From Cryptomeria japonica (taxonomy: Eukaryota > Streptophyta > Pinopsida > Cupressales > Cupressaceae), in the NCBI RefSeq assembly GCF_030272615.1, contig NC_081415.1, forward strand, positions 509,303,373 to 509,363,372: a stretch of 60,000 nt of DNA, in the 5' to 3' direction. The notes beneath the pieces were generated by a model, which was given only the letters and a program-made list of their open reading frames with translations, did not search any database and had not been told where the DNA came from. Below are positions 11,465-23,265 of this stretch, one piece after another (positions within the stretch are counted from its first letter, which is position 1; the number at the start of each line of letters is the position of its first letter). The translations under genes and the position numbers were made by a program.

Positions 11465-12686
11465 CCTTATGTGCTTCTTTGAATGTTTTAGGCTCGAATT
11501 CAGAGATCATGCATGAGTTTTCTCTTACTTTTCTTCTTGTAAGGATTCCTGCATCCTTATCTCCTATGATCTGCTTAGGATCATGATTCAGCTTGACATA
11601 CCGAGGAATGGTCTTGATAGATTCTTCTTGCTTTTCTTCTTCATCCTCATCTCCATCAGCATCAGCATCTACATTTGCTGGTGTAGGAACACTGTTACTA
11701 GTACTCGGTTGACTAACAACCGGTTCCTAGAAGGTTGCAACCGGTTCACTTACCACTTGCTCACTACCGGTTTTCTCAGTTTTCTCAGAGGTTTCATCAA
11801 CTCTTACATTGATGCTTTCCACAATTCTCTAAGTCCTGTTGTTGAAACACTTGAGAGCTTTGCTCTTGGTGGAATATCCTAGGAATATTCCCTCATCACA
11901 TTTCACATCAAATTTTATTTGGTGTTCACTTCTCTTGATGTAACATTTGCTGCCAAACATTCTAAAGTAGCTAACCACAGGTGTCTTACCAGTCCAATAC
12001 TCATAAGGAGTTTTATCCTTACCTTTCTTGATGAGTACCCGGTTCATTGTGTAGACTACAGTGCTCACCGCTTCTCTCCAAAAAATGTGAGCTACCTTTC
12101 CTTGAATCAACATGGTTCTAGCTGCTTCAACCACAGTTCAGTTATTCCTCTCTGCTAGGCCATTTTGTTGTGGAGTCCAGGGGGCAGACAATTGCCTCTT
12201 GATGCCATGTTCTTCACAATACTTGTTGAATTCACCGGAAGTGAATCTCCCTCCTTGATTAGTTCTCAGGCACTTGATCCTTTTACCGCTTTCCTTCTCT
12301 ACTAATGCTCTAAAAGCTTTAAACTTTTCAAAGGCTTCAGACTTGTCTTTCAAGAATGTGACCCACATCATTCTTGAGCAGTCATCAGTGAGAATCATGA
12401 AGTACCTATCACCCTGCACACTCCTAGTTTTCATAGGACCACACAAATCAGTATGCACAAGATCAAGCAAGTTGTCCGCAGTGAAAGATTTACCTTTAAA
12501 GGTTGAGGAAGACATTTTCCCCAATTGACACTCTCTGCACAAGGTATTATCCAGTTTGCTTAGCACTGGCAACCCTCTAACTGCCTTGATCTTACTGGCC
12601 TTTACAATGTTATCAAAGTTTACATGGCAGAGTCTCCTATGCCATATCCAACTATCATCAAATTTAGCCATAAGACATGTACTTAT
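11465..12686 (-). pseudogene. E3 integrase, 3' part (interrupted by E4)
   Basis: Minus strand: GAG-pre-integrase zinc region (WIWHRRLCHVNF, LCRECQLGKM), then the catalytic core. The first Asp is in LVHTDLCGPM. The second is changed: RTNQGGRF where RTDNGG or RSDRGG is usual. The Glu is present in PQQNGLAERNN. Right after that a TGA at about 12138-12140 replaces an expected Arg codon, and the frame then continues (VVEAARTMLIQGKVAHIFW) to 11829. The acidic linker (DADADGDEDEEE on the minus strand near 11650) leads to RT. E4 cuts the gene at 12686; the upstream part resumes at 42981. Confidence 0.85.
12682..12686. repeat. E4 target-site duplication CTTAT (left)
   Basis: CTTAT directly before the E4 5' LTR. 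The identical five bases follow the E4 3' LTR at 42981-42985. Removing E4 and one copy restores continuous E3 reading from NANI into TCLMAKF. Confidence 0.97.
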
Positions 12687-13466
12687 TGTAGACACCTAAA
12701 ATTGTCATGTCTAATTAAATAAATATTTTATTTATTTAATTATTTTAGCCTAATTCTTCTATTAATTAAATAAATCTTTATTTATTTAATTAATTCATTT
12801 ATCCTCTTCTAGCCTTATTTCTCATTTAAATAAATACTTTTATTTATTTAAATTATCCTTTTTCTAAATTAAATAAATACTCTTATTTATTTAATTATCC
12901 CACTTCTTCTATTAATTAAATAAATCTTTATTTATTTAATTAATTCATTAGCCTTTTCTACCCATGACACATGTCATTCATCTCTTAATTCCTACACTAC
13001 CTACCCTTTCATTATTTTATTATTTTCTTTACATACCCTCTAATCATAGCCGACCTCCTTTTACACCTCTCAATCTTATCCCTCCATTTCTTATAGTGTC
13101 TTCTATATAAGGAGATGCTTCCTTCATTATCAAACCCTGGGTGGACTACTTGACTACACTACGCTTTTGAACTTGCATGTGCAATCAATCCTACTTGCAA
13201 CCACATTCCGTTCTTTGTTGAGCTCTTGTGCACATAAAATCTGAGAGCAAATATATCAAGCAAGATCAATGGAGATAGGAAGAATGGAGATCAAAACCCT
13301 ATTGGACATGTGATGGTATAATCTTTGTGATTTCATTTGATTTGTATTGTCTTAGGTAATCTTCATATGTTATGGTGGATCTTTGTTGTTGTTAGGCTAG
13401 GGTTTTGTGGTTGAATCCATTTAGTCTTTCAATATTATATTGTTGTATCCATTTTCACCATAAACA
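12687..13466 (+). mobile_element. E4 5' LTR
   Basis: 780 bp, TGTAGACACC...CCATAAACA. U3 carries five AT palindromes in a row (12712-12945 region), then a TATA box and the phrase GGAGATGCTTCC. It matches 42201-42980 except for about eight substitutions. Two of these lie in or near the TATA segment of the 3' copy. Confidence 0.96.
13104..13110 (+). promoter_or_regulatory. TATA box of the E4 5' LTR
   Basis: TATATAA within TTCTATATAAGGAG. The 3' LTR has TATAGAA at the same place (near 42616), so that copy has lost the consensus. The E5 LTRs have TATTTAA. Confidence 0.65.
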
Positions 13467-13469
13467 TTT

Positions 13470-13487
13470 TGGCACGCCCGGTGGGAC
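13470..13487 (+). other. E4 primer-binding site
   Basis: TGGCACGCCCGGTGGGAC begins three bases after the LTR end. It starts with TGG, as needed to pair with a tRNA CCA end. The same 18 bases occur in E5 at 26256-26273. I do not name the tRNA because I cannot verify the match. Confidence 0.75.
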
Positions 13488-13569
13488 TCTTGTCCCTTTT
13501 GCATTTAACATTCTTGTTGTAGATTTGGTGTTTTGAAGTTGCAGATCTGACATTTCTGACAACATTTCG

Positions 13570-13810
13570 ATATTTTCGCGTCTGCATACTTTCGGATCGC
13601 GTTTTTGGTTTACTACCGCATCTGCGACATCTGGGATAGCATCTGCACCCTCGACAGTTTTTTTTTTTTTGCAGATACCAAAAATCGCGTCTGTGTTCCC
13701 TAATCGCGTCTGTGGGATTTTCGGGCTTGTCTATGTCCAGAAGCCGCGTCTGCGTTCCGGAACCGCGTCTGTGTGATTTTCAGGCGCGCTTGCATCCAGA
13801 AGTCACGTTT
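13570..13810 (+). repeat. E4 leader array 1 of GCGTCTGTG-type units
   Basis: Units around CGCGTCTGTG, CGCATCTGCG and CGCGTCTGCG repeat at roughly 20-35 bp, for example AATCGCGTCTGTG twice near 13685-13715 and CCGCGTCTG twice near 13744-13770. The array is decayed relative to E5 array 1. Confidence 0.75.
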
Positions 13811-15049
13811 GTTTTTATGGTAACTGCATCATTATTTTGCATTTTGGATTTTCATTGATTCAAGTTTTTAGTCATTCGATTTTTCAGATCTGGTTTATTT
13901 TGAGCTAATATATTCAGATCTAGCTAACGAAATTGGTGCAACTTGTCTTAAAAGAAAAATCATTTTGTTGAAGGTCCCCATTTCACAAAGTCCTTTGGAT
14001 CTAAAATTTACCTAACTTGTATGCTTGCAGGAAGGGGTGATTATTTGAAACAATCCAAACTACTACCAAATCTTTGTTGCAGGACCTTAGCAAGGGTTTT
14101 TGGATTTTTATTGTGTGCCTTGTTTTCATAGACTAGAAAACACTTCAATTGGTGCACTAAAATTGAATCATTGTCCTTTGTGTCTTGAGTAATAGGCTCT
14201 TTTTGTTTAAATCTTTAGAGGGCCTGTCTCCCCATGTGGTCATTAGGACTACTAGTGAGGAGAGAACGACCCAAGTGGTAGCAAAAGAAAAGCCATCTTC
14301 TTCCAAACCACTATAAATAACTGTATTCATGGTGAAAACTATGAATAACGTGTGCTGATTAGTTCATACCGACACTATGTCTCCCCATAAACCCGTTTGA
14401 TCAAATTTATTTGATCATTTGTAGGGCGTAACCCCTACTGGCTGGGAGCCTTCTGTATTTACAGAGCTGAAAGTGTCACATGTATGGCCACACGAGCGGA
14501 TGCCCTTACTAGCACCTTTTTGTTTTAGAAGCCAAAATCCTTCTAGTTGTTGGGGCAGGAGGTCGGACCTCTGGTAGCGGCCAACACACATACAGTTCTT
14601 AGTAGAGATACAAAGTTTGCCACAAGGAGTTTTTGTGGGGACTGATGCTTGGCTGCCCCGAGAAGTGAGTGCCGAGGGTGGAGCCAGTGGGGTCAAGCAT
14701 CTAAGTATACGCTCTGAATAGCATAGCCTCAGGGGTAAAACCCCATGTGGGAACAACAACTATTGTCTTGGCCAGCCATAAGAATTGTGCTTGATTTTTT
14801 TTAAACATTCAAAACATTCAAGACCAAACAGCAAAACATTGTGTCTTTTGTGTCTTCAAGTGTATGCAAAACAATTTTACATCAGACATCACACTTTCTT
14901 TGAGTCATATTTTTGAGTCTAGACACTTGCAAACATTGAATCCTCATCAACATTGTGTCCTCTTGTCACGAAAAACAATCAAATAGTTAGATTTGGTCAC
15001 AACAAAACAACTTCACAGATTGGAAAAAAATTTGCACAAATTTTACAAA

Positions 15050-15240
15050 AACGCGTCTATGTCTGACATAATAGCGTCTTTGTCATATGACCGCGTCTGT
15101 GAAGGGCAAAAATGCATCTGTGTTCTTAGAATCAACATTGCATGTACAAAATCTCAGAAGCGCGTCCGTGTTGAACAGAACCACGTCTGTGTTAGGAAAT
15201 CATGTCTGTGCAGTATACAGGCATGTCTGTGTTCAAAATT
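15050..15240 (+). repeat. E4 leader array 2 of GCGTCTGTG-type units
   Basis: About eight units of the same core (ACGCGTCTATG, AGCGTCTTTG, CCGCGTCTGTG, ACGTCTGTG, CATGTCTGTG) at about 20 bp. Several cores have lost CG to CA or TG. Confidence 0.75.
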
Positions 15241-15724
15241 GAAAAACTTTTACAGTCCAGCAAACAAACACAGTCAGTTTCAGAATTCTTGAGCTTCCTA
15301 GGTTATTTCTCTAGGGTTTCATCTAGCATTCAACCTGTCTTTGGGTCTTACACAGTCCATCATTTCTTTACACCTTACATTACATTCACATTTGTCTAAA
15401 CTTGAGTCAAAAGGTCACTTGCTTGTCCTCATCATACTTTGTCAACACACTACATACAACAACATTTTACTAAGTGGTCCCTCATCAAGGTCTATCACCT
15501 TTGGGTCTCATTTGGTCTTACTTAGAGTCAAGGTCAACTTACCTCATCAAGAGAAACTATCCTGTCTTTGGAAGCCACACCTACTCTACTACATACATAC
15601 TTGGTCTTACACTTTGGTCATTGCAAGTAAACCTCAGATTCATTTACATTCCATCCAAACTCTTGGTCTTCCATACTCTTTCCATTTTCATCTAGTCTCA
15701 CACATCTTGGTCAATACCTAGTTC

Positions 15725-17700
15725 ATGGTTGAAACCCATTCACAAAAATCTAGGAGAGAAGCTAAAGAGGCTCAAGAGTCCGCAAACATGAGTTCTTATG
15801 AGTATGACAATGATATCTTTTTCAATTCTGATCATACTACATTACCTGACATGGATGCCTATAGAAACATTCCAAATGTTGAGAACATGGACACTACAAA
15901 CAACAATGATACACACAATGACAATATGGACAACTTTTCCATACATTCAGCAGAAGTGGAAGACACCATTATGAATCCCCATTTCAATCGATTGGTGGAG
16001 GAAATAACGAGGAGAGATAGACAATATTTTCTACAAGTGATGGCACAAAGTGGAGCCAAGATACCTCATGATTTTGACATGTCTCAAACAATGGAAAATC
16101 AACCTTTGCAACAAACTCACTCCAACATGGATCAAAGGAGGCCTAATAGTGGAGGCAATAGAGGACCACATCTTGTGCCTGAATCACCATCATCTTTGTT
16201 TCAAAAACCAGAGGTCCCATATACACAGGGTCAAGCATATGATACTCACCTTCACAGACCATTATGGAGGTCTTATGCAGAAAAATACACTCAAGCACAG
16301 GCTAATGCTAAAGACCTACCACCAAAGCAATTGGATATCCAAAGGCATGCTCAAAATTTGGACACAAGGAAACCCTGTGTCAAATTTGGGGGCAACACAC
16401 TAGAACAAACTCATGACATGCCTGTAGAGTATGGTATACATGGACAAAGCAGATATTTTGTTCCTCAACATAACTCTATACCAAGTGGTCCATATATGCA
16501 GCATCACTATAGACCTCCTCCATATGAACATGTGTATGATCAATATCATCCATATATGCAACATGCTCCTCCAATTGGTGCCTCAAGCATGGGGTATGGT
16601 CCAAGAAGTCGATCTCCACCTAAGAGAAATTTGGAACAACAAATTAAGGACTTACAAAAGAAAATGGAGGACATGAATACACCGAAGCCAATTTACACAA
16701 TGAGAAACATATGTCCTTATCCATTTGACAAGAGCATTCCAATGCCTCCATTTCCTACACACTTTGTTATGCCTAAGTTTGATAAGTATAGAGGAAAAGG
16801 GGATCCTAAGGCACACATAAGATAGTTTTTCACAGCTTGCATTGAGGTAGCTTCAGAAGAGACATATTTGATGAGATTATTCCCACAAAGCTTAGGTGAT
16901 CAAGCTATAGAATGGTTCTCCCAACTTCCACCTGGAATTAAGTCATGGGGTGAATTAGCAGATGCATTTATTCAACATTTCTCTTACAACATAGAGACAG
17001 ACATATCAGTCACTACTTTGTGTAACACCAAGCAAAAAGAGGGAGAGTCTTTTGCATCATTTTTACAAAGATGGAGAAATATAGCCAGTAGATGCTCTTG
17101 TGAAATTCCACAAAAACAAATGGTAGAGATGTTCACCCAAAATGTTAACAAAGACATTGGCTATGATCTAAGGAAAGCTTGTTTGTCTACCTTCAAGGAC
17201 GTCATTGAAAAAGGATTAGCGATAGAAAAGGTCCTAATTGAACAAGGAGTCATTAAGATATTCAAGGAAAACAAAGATGACTTTAAAGGAAAAGATAAGC
17301 CAAGATTTTGGAATAAAAACAAGAACACAGTCAATGATGGTGTTGTTGACACCAATTCAGTATGACCCAAAATCATTTTTTTCGGATCAAGCTCTACAAA
17401 CAATCAGGTGAATACTCAAACAACTTCCAAATCACGAAGGAAGTACACTCCATTGGGAGAACCACTTGAGTTAGTTTTCAAAAAGCTAGTGGCAAACAAG
17501 GTAATCACTATTCCATATTTTCCTCCATATGAGCCAAAGGTGAAACCAAATTGGTGGAATGATGATGAATATTGTGAATTTCATAAGAGCAAGGGTCATA
17601 AGATAGGAAATTGCCATCGACTGAAGAACATCATACAAGATCTCATTGATAGAGGTGACATTGAGATTGAAGGACACTCATCCAATCAAGAACATGAGAT
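15725..17700 (+). pseudogene. gag: E4 gag (broken)
   Basis: Starts at ATG 15725 (MVETHSQKSRREAKEAQ), matching the E5 start. The N-terminal third is polar and rich in Asn, Asp and Gln. A Tyr/Pro/His-rich stretch follows (16430-16620), then a short coiled coil (NLEQQIKDLQKKMEDM), then the retrotransposon gag core at 16760-17300 (FDKYRGKGDPKAHIR, LFPQSLGDQAIEWF, SFASFLQRWRNIASRC). A zinc-binding motif of CX2H-X4-H-X4-C form (YCEFHKSKGHKIGNC) lies at about 17568-17612. Stops interrupt it at 16823 (TAG) and 17363 (TGA). The E5 codon at 16823 is CAA. Gag forms the virus-like particle. Confidence 0.88.
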
Positions 17701-20095
17701 GTTTAAGGAACCATTACCAAAACATGACAAGGGAAAAACTACAGCCACAGATGACCAAACTAACTATACCAGAGCATCTTATAACTATGATTCAACTATC
17801 AATCACATCTCGATGGACAATTATGTCTCTACCATTATCATCAAGGACAAAACACCTGAGAATTCTACCCAAAGACCCAAGATTATCCTAAAAGGTGTTG
17901 GATCTACTTTCAAACCTACCTCTAAATGTCATGTTACAACCCGTCGAGGTAAATTCACTTTGCAAGGTGCTCCAGCCAAAAACACTGCTTCCTCATCCAC
18001 CAAACCTGAGTATGACCTTGTAGAACAGTTAGGGAAGACACCTGTGCTCATCTCCATGCTCATCTCCATTCTTGAGCTCCTACGCATATCCCTTGCACAT
18101 AAATCCATTCTTGACAAAATCTTGAGAGAAACTGTTGTTCCTACTGATCTGAACATGGACCAGTTTCAAGCCATGGTGCGATACCTTTCCATTCCACACT
18201 CTCTTACATTCATAGAAGTTGATGATGCCTCCGTAAGTCAGCCACATAATGCACCATTACACATTGAAGCCTTCATACACAAACATCGAATAAAACGAGT
18301 CCTGATAGATGGAGGAGCAGGTCTAAACATTTGTACATTGAGCACTATTAAACAATTGGGATATTCTGATAAAGCTGTGAATTCTACAAACAAAATCACC
18401 ATCAAGGCATATGATGATGAAGAGCATTCATCCAAAGGCACAGTCACCTTGCCTCTCAGAGTTGGGCCAGTTACGAAGGATGTGGTTTGTCAAGTCCTAG
18501 ACCTAGAGCTCACATACAACAAATTGCTATGATGTCCTTGGATTCATGAAATGAGGGCAGTCCCATCTACATATCACCAATGCATTAAGTTTCCCCACAA
18601 TGGAGTTGAAATAACAGTTAATGGTGATCCTAATCCATTCATATATTGCAATAACTTGAGACCAAAAACTGAGACCATCATTCCAAGTAATGGCAAAGCT
18701 GTTCCTTCTTCTACGTACATTGATCCTGAGTCATTAAAACCTTCGACATCAAAACAAGGTGAGCTTAAAGGCAAATTTCAGGACAAGGGCATGGGTGAAT
18801 ACACTTTAACTCAAACCATGTGCTTACAACAAGTCATGAGTTCACCAAAAGAATATGGAAGACCACATCCTAATAAACAGGTATCTATCATTATACTCAA
18901 ATGGGACCCTACTATCTTTCAAAAATGGGGTGAACTAGAAGAGGAAGACTTATACAAAATGCTTTACAAAGACCTTGAAAATGATACACAAGATCACATC
19001 AGTATACCATGTGAGAAATATGGCAAAGGTTTCAAGATCCTACAAAAATTTGGGTATGATGGCAAAAGCCCTCTTGGGTTAAGAAAGGAAGGCATCATTG
19101 AACCTTTACAACCTAAATTGACATTCAAAAGGGAATACTCGAAGGGACTTGGTTTCGTGACTTCCAAGGTCCACACTCAAAGGACAGAAGAAGAATTACA
19201 AATCAAAGATTCCAAAATTCAACAAGAGAATCGTTATTCCATAGACTCCAATGAATGGGAATGGGGTTCAGACAAATCCTCCAGTGACTACGAGCTCACC
19301 GAGACATTCAGAGAGCCAGATGAACCCACAGAAGAAGAGGAATTTTATGAAAAATTCATCGTTGGTCAAGAAACAACCCCTGAGGATTCCACAAAGTCCT
19401 TGTCTCTATGTTCTAGGTTGAAATCACAGAGAATGAGAACACCTGTCCCAAAATGCGCTACTAGTGATGATAATTTGGATTCATTCACGATCGAGATTGA
19501 TGAGGAGAGTGCCAATGATGACCTCGATAACTACCTCAACATACCTCAATATAATTGCATCTTCACTCTTAGCCCCACTAACTTCGAAGACATCAAAGGC
19601 CTTCCCCTTCTCCACCACCAACTTATTGACTGGGACCATGAAGGACCTGCATAGTTTGACACATTCCAAAATGATGAAGCCCTTATTAACTACCTTGGCA
19701 TACAAGAGGATATTCCCCCTGGGGACCATAAAGCGGGATACACTATAGAACTCAATAGCGTGGCATATTTTGGTGAGGGTGTCGGACCTTCCAGTTGCAA
19801 AAATATAAAAATAAAAACAAACCAAGGATCTTATGGCGAAAACCACATTGTGGCGCTGTCTGACCCCAAAAAAGTAAAAAGAAAGGACATATCTGAGGGT
19901 GAAAACCTCTCTAAGGCACCCGAAGATAGAAGGCTCGACATTCTCCTAGCATCATATGAGGAAAAGTCATCCATGTTGGTAGAGGAGACTATCAAAACAA
20001 ACATTGGTACAGAAGAGGTTCCACACAACATATTCTTGGCTCAATCTTTGACAGAGTCAGAAAGGTCAAAATTCATAAGTTTCTTCATGAAATGA
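17701..20095 (+). pseudogene. E4 protease and G-patch region (broken)
   Basis: Same frame as gag. The protease core is VLIDGGAGLNICTLSTIKQLG at about 18299-18360, with the catalytic Asp kept. The expected LLGRPW motif reads LL-stop-CPW at 18530 because GGA became TGA and CGT became TGT. At about 19012-19158 lies a G-patch domain: KGFKILQKFGYDGKSPLGLR, then YSKGLGF. An acidic, Ser-rich linker follows (19250-19640). Further stops are at 19652 (TAG) and 20093 (TGA, where E5 has CGA). G-patch domains bind RNA helicases or RNA. In this position they are known from some retroelements. Confidence 0.82.
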
Positions 20096-21516
20096 CAAAT
20101 CAACTTTGCATGGTCATACGCTGATATGCCTGGATTGGATCCGGATTTGGTAATGCACCATTTGACAATTAAATCGGGGGCAAAACCAATGAAACATAAA
20201 TTAAGAAAGATGCATCCACAAGTGGCATTACTAGTCAAAGCAGAACTTGAGAAATTATTGGATGTCGGATTCATACGCCCAATTGATTATCCTGAATGGA
20301 TCTCCAACTTAGTGCCTATTAGTAAACCAGATCGTAGCATCAGAATATGTACAGATTTCAGAGACATCAACAAAGCTTGTCCTAAGGATGGTTTTTTGTT
20401 ACCAAATATTGACTTGATTGTCGATCTCACAGCAGGTCATGCGATGTTATCCTTGATGGATGGATTCTCTGGTTACAATCAAATAAAAATTGCATCCGAA
20501 GACCAGCACAAAACAACATTCACTTGTCCTTGGGGAACTTTCTGCTGGAATGTCATGCCCCTTGGGCTAAAAAATGGAGGCGCTACAAATAAAGAGCCAT
20601 AACTACTATCTTTCATGATCTCATGCACGTTACTATGGAAGATTATGTTGATGACCTCTTGGGAAAATCAGTAGACAGAGATACACATTTGGACATACTT
20701 TCAGTCATCTTTGATTGGTTGGAAAAATACAAAGTAAGATTAAACCCCAATAAATGTGTCTTTGGAGTAACCTCCGGGAAGCTCTAAGGATTCATTATAT
20801 CAAAAAGAGGAATCAAAGCCAATCCAGCAAAAGTCAAGGCCATCCTAGAGATGCAACCACCACGAAACATCAGTCAACTTCGATCTTTGCAAGGGAGACT
20901 TCAATCCATATGAAGATTTATAGCACAACTTGCAGATAAGTGTAATCCTTTTCAGCACTTGCTACATAAAAACATCAAATTCAAATGGGATGATAATTTT
21001 CAACAAGCTTTCCAGGCACTCAAAAATTATCTTTTGAATCTGCCAGTTTTGATGCCACCAATTCCAGATCAGCCTCTACTACTATACATATTAGCTACTT
21101 CAACAACACTGGGGGCACTCTTAGCACAACAGGTTACTGAAGGCAAAGAAAAGGCAGTCTATTACATCAGTCGCACATTAGTGGGATATGAGCTGAATTA
21201 TACACCAATTGAGCGTGCATGTCTCGTTGTGGTCTTTGCTTTGCAGAAATTACAACATTACATGCTAACTCATAAAACTAAGTTGGTTGCAACGATCGAT
21301 CTGTTGAAATACCTTCTCAATAAAGCAACACTTACTGGGAGACTAGCCAAATGGGTGATGCTCCTGAGTGAATTCGACATTGAGTATGTGGACAAAAAAG
21401 CAATAAAAGGACAAGCTATCGCAGATCAACTAGCGGATGCTCCCATGATAGATGATGTTCCTCTAACTTTAGAATTTTTAGATGAATCCATTTTAACGGT
21501 GTCGCACACGAAGCCT
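20096..21516 (+). pseudogene. E4 reverse transcriptase and first RNase H (broken)
   Basis: RT motifs: FIRPIDYPEWISNLVPISKPD, ICTDFRDINKACPKD, MLSLMDGFSGYNQI, CPWGTFCWNVMPLGLKN. A one-base deletion near 20589 shifts the frame (E5 keeps CATATCAAAG here). The catalytic box YVDDLLGK is intact at 20647-20655. TAA at 20785 and TGA at 20911 (E5: CGA) follow. RNase H: LYILATSTTLGALLAQQ, YYISRTLVGYELNYTPIERACL, then TGRLAKWVMLLSEFDIEYV. Length and order match E5. Confidence 0.88.
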
Positions 21517-21873
21517 TGACAACTATACTTTGATGGCTCATACACACAGCATGGGGCAGGAGCTGGCATCCTCTTCATAACTCCTCAGGGGGATTCCATA
21601 CCAAAATCATATCGCTTATCATTTCCTTGCACTAATAACATAGCAGAATATGAGGCATTAACAACAAGATTACGGATTGCAGTTCAATGGAAAATCCAGG
21701 AACTTCAGGTTTTTGGGGACTCTCAACTTGTAATTCATCAAACAATAGATAACTACCAAACAAAGGATGAGAAATTAATGCCTTACAAAAGAATGGTAGA
21801 TGACCTGAAACAACATTTCACAAAGATAGACTTTGAGCAGATACCAAGAGAGTAGAATCGAGCCGCAGATGCC
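21517..21873 (+). pseudogene. E4 second RNase H (broken)
   Basis: Begins at a TGA that replaces the Trp codon seen in E5, followed by QLYFDGSYTQHGAGAGILF, NNIAEYEALTTRLRIAV, VFGDSQLVIHQ and NRAADAMA. The four acidic active-site positions (D of FDGS, E of AEYEAL, D of GDSQ, D of AADA) are present. A TAG at 21853 replaces a CAG seen in E5. A second RNase H placed between the first one and integrase marks the Tat group of Ty3/gypsy. Confidence 0.85.
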
Positions 21874-23265
21874 ATGGCTACAATTGCTTCATTGATCGAT
21901 CTACCTCTGAATGAGACCCGCTATGAGTTCTTGGTGGATAACCTTTTGGTTCCCTCATATGAAATCACTCCTACTGAGATGTTATGTGTTGTTGGTCCTG
22001 ATTCCCAGTTATATGGTTCCATTTTCACATACCTTCATGACAATACCCTACCTCCTGATCTATCCAATAACCAACGTCGCACTTTCATTCGCCAATCTTC
22101 CCGATACGTCATTTTAGCCGATGTCCTATACCGTCGAGGTCTAGATGGCACTCTTCTTAGATGTTTAGAAAGTGATGAAGCTCAGATTGTGTTACGTGAA
22201 GTACATGAAGGGATATGTGGTCCACATTCTAGTGGTCCTACCTTAGCCAAGAAACTCATCAGGACTGGATATTACTGGCCCAGTATGGAAAAAGACTCAT
22301 ATTAGTTTGTCAGGAAATGTAAGCAATGTCAACTTCATGGAGACCTCATCCATGCGCCAGCACAAGAACTTCAACCGATTGTGACTCCTTGGCCCTTCTG
22401 TCAATGGGGACTCAATCTCATAGGCAAGATTCACCCTCCTTCTTCCAATGGTCATAAATTCATTATCATTGCCACAGAGTATTTCACAAAATGGATCAAA
22501 GTCATGCCTCTCATGAAAGTCACAGGAAAACAAATTGCTACATTCATTCTCAACTATATCATTTGTCGATACGGTATTCCTATTTCTATTATCATCGATA
22601 ATGGGCATCCCTTCAAAAATCAGGATGTTCACGAACTCTGTGATCGCTTCCATATTTCCCATCATTTCTCCACACCTTATTACCCCCAAGGTAATGGTCA
22701 AGCTAAGGTGTCTAATAAAACAATCCTTAAAATCTTAAAAAAGACAGTCGACGATGCTGACCGTAATTGGCATATACAACTTAATCCCGCACTTTGGGCC
22801 TACTGCACAAGCGTCCACACACCTACAGGAGCTACACCTTATTCACTTGTCTACGACGTTGAAGCTATCTTGCCTATTGAGGTCAAGTTACCCTCTTTAC
22901 GAGTCTCCTTGCAAAATATCATCAGTGATGAAGACTATAGGGTCTCTCGCTTACAAGAACTTGAACTATTGGATGAATGAAGACAAGCTACTTTTAATCA
23001 TCTCAAGGCTTATCAACAATGAATGAGTCGCAGCTACAATCACAAAGTCAAGCCTCACACATTTGAGGTAGGTGATTTGGTTCTCAGAGAAAATCCCAAA
23101 AATCAGCAAGACAGAGAGAAGAAGGGCAAGTTCGAACCAAATTGGCTTGGTCCTTACATCATTACAACAACATATGGATCTGGGGCATATCAACTCTCAA
23201 ACACAGAAGGTGAACATTTAGAGGATCCTATCAACAACATGCACCTTCACAGGTTTTACACATAG
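21874..23265 (+). pseudogene. E4 integrase (broken)
   Basis: Zinc region: VHEGICGPHSSGPTLAKKL, TGYYWPSMEKDSY-stop, CKQCQLHGD. The TAG at 22303 replaces CAG. In the catalytic core the first Asp is changed to Asn (WGLNLIGK, where E5 has WGLDLIGK), the second Asp is kept in IIDNGHPF, and the Glu is changed to Lys (NGQAKVSNKT). Both losses are G-to-A type changes, so the enzyme would be inactive. The C-terminal part has stops at 22978 and 23020 (E5 has CGG and CGA) and ends PINNMHLHRFYT before the stop at 23263-23265. Confidence 0.88.

Larger units (their letters stand above)
13467..15724 (+). other. E4 5' leader
   Basis: The noncoding leader between the LTR and the gag ATG is 2.26 kb long. It contains CG-rich GCGTCTGTG repeats at about 13570-13810 and 15050-15240. 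Between them, 13860-14760 is strongly conserved with E5, including CAAATTTATTTGATCA (a partly palindromic run) and GGGCGTAACCCCTAC. Two splice-acceptor-like sites (GCTTGCAG near 14030 and TTGTTGCAG near 14083) are also shared. A 114-codon minus-strand frame at 14415-14759 is open in both copies, but its differences are mostly amino-acid changing, so I do not call it a gene. Confidence 0.7.

Noticed and set aside
14415-14759. 114-codon minus-strand ORF in the E4 leader, with an equal-length partner in E5 (27218-27562)
   Set aside because: Both are open and alignable without indels, but most differences change the amino acid and no motif is seen. Nucleotide-level conservation of the leader explains it better.
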